Source: DASTPP01 sp035762175 (lineage in GTDB: Bacteria > Myxococcota_A > Polyangia > Polyangiales > Polyangiaceae). From it: a stretch of DNA of 30,322 nucleotides. The stretch spans positions 1 through 30,322 of the forward strand of contig DASTPP010000227.1 in the NCBI GenBank assembly GCA_035762175.1, written 5' to 3'. A program made the position numbers and the translations under genes. Under the pieces are notes generated by a model. It saw only the letters and a program-made list of their open reading frames with translations. It did no database searches and was not told where the DNA came from. Shown piece by piece: positions 25,430 to 30,322 of this stretch. Position 1 is the first letter of the stretch. Every line of letters begins with the position of its first letter.

Positions 25430-25685
25430 CGGCGGCCGCGTTCCGCGGGAAGGGCAGTCGCGGACGATGGCACGCCCGCCGCCTGAATCAACGGCGGCGG
25501 GGCGGCGCGGGCGGGGCGGCGCGAGTCGTTGCGCGCGCAGGCGGCGCCGGCGCCGGGTGCTGAACGTCAGGCCGTCGACGTTCTTGGGCCAGGGCTCTGC
25601 CGACCGAGACCGGCGCGCGGGCCATCGTAGGCTACCGTCCCCCTGCCGCCGCGTCACCCGTCCGCGGCGCCCGCACGATCGTCGC

Positions 25686-26582
25686 CTACGCCGCGAGCCG
25701 CTTGCGCAGCCTCGGTGCCGCGAAGTCGAGGAACGCGCGGATCTTCAGCGGCAGCGGCTTGCGCGCGGCGTAGATCAAGTTGATCGGCAGCGCGGGCGGC
25801 GACAGCGGCTCGAGCACCTGCTTCAGCGACCCCGACGCGAGGGCCTCGGCGGCCTGGTACGACAGCAGGTGGGCGATGCCCAGGCCCCGCAGCGCGGCCT
25901 CGAGCGACGCCTCGGCCGTGTTGACCACGAGCCGGCTGCGCACCGGCCCGTCGTAGTCGAGCCAGCCGTTGCGGAAGTCCCAGACCCCGGTGGAGCCCAG
26001 CGACTCGAACACGATGCAGTCGTGGTGCGCGAGGTCCGCCGGCGACGCCGGCGCGCCGTGCAGCGCGAGGTAGTCGCGGCTGGCGCACAGCAGGCGGCGC
26101 GCCGAGCCTACCGGCACCGCGACGAGCGCGCCTTCCGCCGGCGTGCCGAGCCGGACCGCGACGTCCACGTGGTCTTCGACCAGGTTGACGACCCGGTCGC
26201 TCTGCTGCAAGCGCACGCGAATGTTGGGGTAGGCGCGCAAGAAGTCGCAGACCACCGGCAGCACGTGCGCGCGGCCCAGCACCAACGTCGCGCTGATCAC
26301 CAGCTCGCCCGTCGGCGCCACGTATTCGCCGGACGCGGCGCGTTCGGCCTCGCCGAGGTCTTCGAGGATACGCCGGCACGCGGCGACGTAGCGCGCGCCC
26401 GCGTCCGTCAGCGCCAGCTTGCGCGCGCCGCGCGCGACCAGCTGCGTACCGAGGTGGCGCTCGAGCTCGGAGACCTTACGGCTCACCGTCGCGAGCGGCA
26501 TGCCCAGCCGGCGCCCGGCCTCGGACAAGCTGCCGGCGTCGATCGCCGTCAGCAGCACGTTCATCGCCTCGAAGCGGTCCAT
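25686..26582 (-). CDS. LysR-family transcriptional regulator
   Basis: The protein has 298 residues. The winged helix-turn-helix is MDRFEAMNVLLTAIDAGSLS then EAGRRLGMPLATVSRKVSEL (residues 1-42), as in the LysR group related to regulators of small oxidoreductase genes. The effector domain starts near 90 (GELVISATLVLGRAHVLPVV, CDFLRAYPNIRVRL, DVDVAVRLGTP-like text, later FLDFAAPRL). ATG 26582 directly starts the conserved MDRFEAM. It is divergently transcribed from the CMD-family gene, the classical position for a LysR regulator of its neighbour. The 111 bp between the genes would hold its binding sites; I see no perfect T-N11-A palindrome. The effector is unknown. Confidence 0.95.
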   Translation of the reverse strand: MDRFEAMNVLLTAIDAGSLSEAGRRLGMPLATVSRKVSELERHLGTQLVARGARKLALTDAGARYVAACRRILEDLGEAERAASGEYVAPTGELVISATLVLGRAHVLPVVCDFLRAYPNIRVRLQQSDRVVNLVEDHVDVAVRLGTPAEGALVAVPVGSARRLLCASRDYLALHGAPASPADLAHHDCIVFESLGSTGVWDFRNGWLDYDGPVRSRLVVNTAEASLEAALRGLGIAHLLSYQAAEALASGSLKQVLEPLSPPALPINLIYAARKPLPLKIRAFLDFAAPRLRKRLAA

Positions 26583-26693
26583 CTGAGCCTACCATTCTAT
26601 GGAAGCCTGGCTCTCGAATTTACCGCCTAGTTGCACCAAATGGAAGGCCTTAGGGTGGTTTCACGCCGATACGGCGCCCACTGGAGCAACCCC

Positions 26694-27254
26694 ATGACCC
26701 GCCTCGCCTCCCGCCCCATCGAAACCGCCACGGGTGCCACCGCCGAGACCTTCGCCCGCATCCGCCGGGCGATGGGCGCGGTGCCCAACGCCTACGTCGA
26801 CATCGGCACCAACAGCCTGCCTGCCCTGCAGTCGCTGCTGGCGCTCGACGCCTCGCTCAAGCAAGGCCGCCTGGCCGCCCAAGACATCGAAGTCATCAAG
26901 CTGGCCGTCAGCGAGGCCAACGGGTGCGACTATTGCGTCGCGGCCCATGCGTTCCTCGGCGGCCGGCTCGGCCTCGACCCGGCGGCCGTCGACGCGGCGC
27001 GGTTCGGCACCGAGGGCGGCACCGCCCGCCACCGGGCGCTGGCGGCGTTCGCCCGCGACGTCGCCACGTCGCGGGGGCCGGTCGCCGCCGAGCGCATCGA
27101 CGCGGTGCGCGCGGCCGGGGTTTCGGACGCCGAGATCGTCGACACGCTGTGGGTGATCACGGCGATCACGTTCACCAACCTCTTCAACCGGGTGAACGAC
27201 ACGGCGCTCGACTTCCCGGCGGTGGCGGCCGCGCCCCGCGGCGCCGCGGCCTGA
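26694..27254 (+). CDS. Carboxymuconolactone decarboxylase / AhpD-like protein
   Basis: The protein has 186 residues. The family motif appears as VIKLAVSEANGCDYCVAAHA, with Cys78-x-x-Cys81 and His85, like the redox site of AhpD proteins. The following helices (RALAAFARDVATSRGPV, DAEIVDTLWVITAITFTNLF) fit the CMD fold. Such proteins reduce peroxides or act as thiol oxidoreductases; a few are decarboxylases. ATG 26694 is preceded by TGGAGC. It is divergent from a LysR regulator that likely controls it, and 32 bp upstream of an unknown gene with which it probably forms an operon. Confidence 0.92.
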   Translation: MTRLASRPIETATGATAETFARIRRAMGAVPNAYVDIGTNSLPALQSLLALDASLKQGRLAAQDIEVIKLAVSEANGCDYCVAAHAFLGGRLGLDPAAVDAARFGTEGGTARHRALAAFARDVATSRGPVAAERIDAVRAAGVSDAEIVDTLWVITAITFTNLFNRVNDTALDFPAVAAAPRGAAA

Positions 27255-27286
27255 CGCCGTCGCCGCCCGCACCCGGAGCCCGGACC

Positions 27287-28012
27287 ATGTCCGCCTCGAC
27301 CATCCTCCTGCGAGCGCTCTCGGCCCACGGCGGGCTGGAGCGCTGGTCCGCCCTGCGCCACCTGTCCGCCACGGGGGCCATCGGCGGCGGCCTGTGGGCG
27401 GCCAAAGGGCACGCGCACGCCTTGGACCGCGTCACCATTCACGCCGACCCGCACCGGCCGCTCTTGCGCTACGCCGACGTCGGGCCCGACGGCGGCGCGA
27501 TGCTCTTCACGCCGGACCGCGTGGTGGTCTACGACCGCGACGGCCGCGCGACGGCGTCCCGCAGCGAGCCGCGCCCCGCGATCGCGGCCCGGCCGCGCGA
27601 CGAGCCCTGGGACGCGCTCGACCTCGCCTACTTCAGCGGCTACGCGATGTGGACGTACCTGACCATCCCCTTCGTGTTCGCGGGCGCCGGCTTCGCCGTG
27701 AGCGAGGGCGAGCCGTGGCACGAGCGCGGCGAGCGTTGGGACCGGCTGCACGTGCGCTTCCCCGAGCACGTGCCCAGCCACAGCGCACGGCAGACGTTCT
27801 ACGTCGACGCGGACGGCCTGCTGCGGCGCCACGACTACCAGGTGGACGTGCTGGGCGGCCTGCAGAGCGCGCAGTACCTCGACGGGCACCGCGCGTTCGA
27901 CGGGTTCGTCTTCCCCACCCGCCGCCGCGTCTACGCCCGGCAGCCGGACAACCACCCCGACCGCGGCCGGGTCGCCGTGGCCATCGACATCGCGTCGCTC
28001 GAACTGCACTGA
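27287..28012 (+). CDS. Hypothetical protein in the LysR/CMD locus
   Basis: The protein has 241 residues, starting MSASTILLRALSAHGGLERW. The opening (LxxALxAHGGxxRWxxLRHL) resembles a recurring family of small uncharacterised bacterial proteins, some with a lipid-binding beta-sheet look. Later text alternates beta-strands: RVTIHADPHRPLLRYADVGP, HVRFPEHVPSHSARQTFYVD, GLLRRHDYQVDVLGG, DGFVFPTRRRVYAR. There is no signal peptide or membrane helix. It follows the CMD gene by 32 bp and is likely co-transcribed and under the LysR regulator. Function unknown. Confidence 0.82.
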   Translation: MSASTILLRALSAHGGLERWSALRHLSATGAIGGGLWAAKGHAHALDRVTIHADPHRPLLRYADVGPDGGAMLFTPDRVVVYDRDGRATASRSEPRPAIAARPRDEPWDALDLAYFSGYAMWTYLTIPFVFAGAGFAVSEGEPWHERGERWDRLHVRFPEHVPSHSARQTFYVDADGLLRRHDYQVDVLGGLQSAQYLDGHRAFDGFVFPTRRRVYARQPDNHPDRGRVAVAIDIASLELH

Positions 28013-28087
28013 CCCCCGAGAAAACCCCCATGGGCTTGCACGGCTCACTTGACCGGCCGCCCGTCGCCCGCCCGGCCGAGCCGCCGC

Positions 28088-28723
28088 TCAGCGCGCGGGC
28101 GGCGGCGGCGCCGGCGCGCCCCGCGGGGCGACCCCGCCGACGACCAGATCGACCAGCGCCGCGAGCCACGCCCCCGAGGCCGGGCGGTGCTCGATCATCG
28201 TGCGGTGAAGGAGCCCGCCCACCACCGCCGCCATCACGACCTCCGGCGGGACGGGCGCGCGCCACTCTCCGCGCGCTCGTGCCCGCTCGATCAGCTCGTG
28301 GGCGGGCCCCCTCGCCTGGCTCTCGAGCTGCCGCACCGCGAGCGCGGCGATCTCGGGCGCCCCCGACTCGGCGAACGCGGCGCGCGCCAGCGCCCGCCCG
28401 CTCGGCTGCTCGAGCAGCGCCGCCACGGCCCCGACGAGGAGCATCAGATCGCCGCGCAGTGACCCCGTGTCGGCGAGCTTCACGCTCACCTCTCCGTGCA
28501 CCCGCTCGAGCGCCGCCGCCACGAGCGCCGCGCGCGTCGGCCACCGCCGGTACACGCTCGTCTTGTTGACCTCGGCGGCGCGGGCGATGCGGTCGACGCT
28601 GAGGTTCTCGATGCCGTGGGACGCGAGCTCTTCGAGGGTGCACGCCAACACGGCCTCGGCGATGAACGCACCGCGCGGGCGGCCCGCGTCACGGCGGGGC
28701 TTGCGCTTGAGGGGGCGGCTCAT
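28088..28723 (-). CDS. TetR-family transcriptional regulator
   Basis: The protein has 211 residues from ATG 28723 (MSRPLKRKPRRDAGRPRGAF); an upstream in-frame ATG adds only non-conserved residues. The helix-turn-helix is GIENLSVDRIARAAEVNKTS followed by VYRRWPTRAALVAAAL (residues about 35-70). The C-terminal domain resembles the TetR_C group (SLRGDLMLLVGAVAALLEQP, EVVMAAVVGGLLHRTMI). It is divergent from the COQ4-motif gene; a palindrome in the shared intergenic region sits in that gene's promoter, so it is probably the repressor. The tail is Ala/Pro-rich. Confidence 0.93.
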   Translation of the reverse strand: MSRPLKRKPRRDAGRPRGAFIAEAVLACTLEELASHGIENLSVDRIARAAEVNKTSVYRRWPTRAALVAAALERVHGEVSVKLADTGSLRGDLMLLVGAVAALLEQPSGRALARAAFAESGAPEIAALAVRQLESQARGPAHELIERARARGEWRAPVPPEVVMAAVVGGLLHRTMIEHRPASGAWLAALVDLVVGGVAPRGAPAPPPPAR

Positions 28724-28765
28724 TGCGACCGCAACCTTACCTTGCCCGCCCCGGGCCGCGGCGCC

Positions 28766-28793
28766 TTGACATTGCAACTCGAAGTTGCATTAT
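28766..28793 (+). promoter_or_regulatory. Promoter with embedded TetR-type operator
   Basis: TTGACA (28766-28771) is a perfect -35. CATTAT (28788-28793) is an acceptable -10 at 16 bp. Between and overlapping them, TGCAACT-CGA-AGTTGCA (28773-28789) is a perfect 7+3+7 palindrome. A repressor bound there would block the promoter. Transcription would start near 28800, about 40 bases ahead of the COQ4-motif gene. Confidence 0.75.
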
Positions 28794-28840
28794 GCCTCGG
28801 GCGCGCACCGAGCGCGTCGCCCCCCTGAAAGGCTTCGACC

Positions 28841-29875
28841 ATGCAAGACGGTGCCCTCGCTCGCGCGTTCGGTCTCACCCGCGCCCAGTCGGCCGCGGCG
28901 CTCGGGGCCGTGCGGGCCGTGGTCGAGGCCGATGGCGTGCCGCCGGGCGCCCGCAGCGCGCGGCTGCTCGAGGTGGCGGCGCGCGCGCTCGGCGTGGCCG
29001 ACGGGCGCGCGGAGGGCGAGGGGGGCGAGGGGGGCGAGGGGGGCGACGGGCGCGCGGGGGGCGAGGTGCCCGAGCTCGCGCGCGCCTTCCCCGCGCCGGC
29101 GGCGCGCCGTGCGCTCTGCGACGCGCTGCTCGTCGCCGCGTGCATCGAGGGCGAGGTCACGGCCGCGCGGCGGGCGGCCGTGCGGGCGACGGCGCGGCGG
29201 CTCGGCGTCCGCTCGCCGTGGGTCGACCTGCTCGGCCCGCTCGGCCGTCGCGACGCCTTCGCGGTCAAGCGCGCCCTGGTGACGCGCTCGCCCGACGCGC
29301 GCCGGCTCTTCGCGCGCACGTGGCAAGAAGAGGGGGCGCTCGGCCTCTGGCGCGCGGCCGTCTTCGCGCTCGGGCTGCACCGCGACGCGGCGCTGGCGGC
29401 GCGCTACCGCGCGCTCGGCGGGTGCCCGGTCGGGTCGTTCGGCCGCGCGGTGAGCGACCACTTCGCGGCGCGCGGCCTGGCCTTCCCCGGCGAAAAAGGC
29501 GGAATGCCCGAGCGTATGCTGCACCACGATCTGATGCACGTGCTCAACGGCTACGACACCGACCCCGCCGGCGAGTGCGAGCTCGCGGGCTTTTACGCGG
29601 GTTCGGCCGGCGGCGACGCCTTCACGTTCGTCGCGATCGCGCTGGCGACGTTCCACCTCGGGCTGCGCGTCAGCCCCGCGGTGGTCATGCCCGCGCGCGG
29701 CGCGTTCGACCCCGAGCGCGTGCTCGCCGCCTACCTGCGCGGGCGGCGCCTGCGCGTCGACGTGATGGGCCAGTGGGACTACTGGGCGCTCATGCCGCTG
29801 CCCATCGAAGAGGTGCGCGCGCGGTTGGGCGTCGGGCGGCAGGCGACGCCCGACTCGCCGCCCGTCGGCGCGTAG
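28841..29875 (+). CDS. COQ4-motif protein with TerB-like N-terminal region
   Basis: The protein has 344 residues. HHDLMHVLNGYDTDPAGECE (about residues 227-246) contains HDLMH followed exactly eleven residues later by Glu, the HDxxH-x11-E metal motif of COQ4 proteins, which in eukaryotes act in ubiquinone synthesis. Surrounding text (AGFYAGSAGGDAFTFVAIAL, ATFHLGL) also fits. Residues about 85-160 resemble a TerB-like helical domain (LCDALLVAACIEGEVTAARR). A Gly/Glu repeat (EGEGGEGGEGGDG) near 60-70 is a linker. Whether it works in quinone metabolism is unknown; no other quinone gene is near. Expression appears controlled by the divergent TetR protein through the operator inside its promoter. 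Confidence 0.75.
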   Translation: MQDGALARAFGLTRAQSAAALGAVRAVVEADGVPPGARSARLLEVAARALGVADGRAEGEGGEGGEGGDGRAGGEVPELARAFPAPAARRALCDALLVAACIEGEVTAARRAAVRATARRLGVRSPWVDLLGPLGRRDAFAVKRALVTRSPDARRLFARTWQEEGALGLWRAAVFALGLHRDAALAARYRALGGCPVGSFGRAVSDHFAARGLAFPGEKGGMPERMLHHDLMHVLNGYDTDPAGECELAGFYAGSAGGDAFTFVAIALATFHLGLRVSPAVVMPARGAFDPERVLAAYLRGRRLRVDVMGQWDYWALMPLPIEEVRARLGVGRQATPDSPPVGA

Positions 29876-30160
29876 CGCGCCGCCGCGCCGAGCCAGCAGG
29901 CGCGGCCCGCCGCGCCGTCCCGCCGAGCCCGGCCGCATGTCCCGACACGCGCCGGGCAGCTCGGACGCGCCGCGGTCCCCCCGGACGGTCGCGCGTCCCC
30001 CCTCGACGACCCGCGTGCGCCGCCCCGAAGGCGCCGCATGCGGGTCTCGTCGCGCCGGACGCCTGGACGCCGGGTCGCGCCGCGGGCTCCGCGCGGCGGC
30101 CCAGCGCTTGCTTAGGTGCCAGGACTACCCGCCGACGAACCCCCGAGCGACCCCCGACCC
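29876..30160. other. Gene-free stretch
   Basis: These 285 bp are extremely GC-rich with no recognisable coding motif, and I see no obvious promoter for the following lipoprotein gene. Confidence 0.4.
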
Positions 30161-30322
30161 ATGCGGACGAACCATACCGCGCTCTCCCTTGTTGCTTTGC
30201 TCCTCGGCGCTTGCTCGGCCGACCCCAAGCCTTCTGACGTCGATGCCGCCGCCGGCGCCGGCCCCGCACCGAGCGCGGGCGCGGCCGGCAGCGCGGCCGG
30301 CGCGGCGGGCGCCATGGGCGCC
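30161..30322 (+). CDS. Lipoprotein, 5' part only (runs off the window)
   Basis: From ATG 30161 the frame stays open for 54 codons to the window end. MRTNHTALSLVALLLGACSA is a short signal peptide with lipobox LGAC (Cys 18). The rest, SDVDAAAGAGPAPSAGAAGS and on, is the Ala/Gly linker seen in other lipoproteins of this window. The functional domain lies outside the window. Confidence 0.75.
   Translation, partial: MRTNHTALSLVALLLGACSADPKPSDVDAAAGAGPAPSAGAAGSAAGAAGAMGA

Overview
The window is very GC-rich. Its secreted proteins share one pattern: a lipobox, then a Gly/Ala/Ser or proline linker, then an enzyme domain. A relic of a beta-propeller protein type I associate with myxobacteria is also present. 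I read it as chromosome from a Myxococcota, probably Polyangiales-like, bacterium. This assignment is inference from style; no rRNA or marker gene is present. No intact mobile element, functional tRNA or CRISPR array was found.

Layout. 1-5400 is a decayed, gene-poor zone. It holds an inverted-repeat element at the window edge, one small unknown gene (317-727), an internally deleted hybrid histidine kinase relic, a doubly deleted beta-propeller/cytochrome-type relic, a ten-copy 41-43 bp tandem array whose later copies are palindromes, an ISAs1-type transposase fragment, one intact SIMPL-domain gene and a frameshifted unknown gene. 5410-8151 holds a phytase-esterase-like lipoprotein and bioA.

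8855-14268 is a tightly coupled four-gene operon and the best candidate for a new system. It encodes three predicted lipoproteins (an unknown secreted domain, an HELGH zinc metallopeptidase-like protein, a HET-C/zinc-phospholipase-like protein) and an 897-residue protein combining a polytopic membrane region, an alpha/beta-hydrolase domain and a C-terminal TIR domain. The nucleophile serine of the hydrolase reads as glycine and the expected TIR glutamate as aspartate. A cell-envelope conflict, allorecognition or cell-death role is inference.

14323-22000 holds a metallo-beta-lactamase-fold lipoprotein, a TetR regulator with a palindromic operator repeated in front of the adjacent SDR gene, a protein joining a photoactive-yellow-protein-like PAS domain to a V4R domain followed by a tiny acidic protein, a GH6 cellulase with CBM2 and poly-proline linker, and a two-domain fasciclin lipoprotein. 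22057-28012 holds a dimethylglycine/sarcosine dehydrogenase-like enzyme, an HD-domain protein, and a LysR regulator divergent from an AhpD/CMD-like gene plus a partner of unknown function. 28088-29875 is a TetR regulator divergent from a COQ4-motif protein, with a 17 bp operator lying between the likely -35 and -10. The window ends inside another lipoprotein gene (30161 onward).
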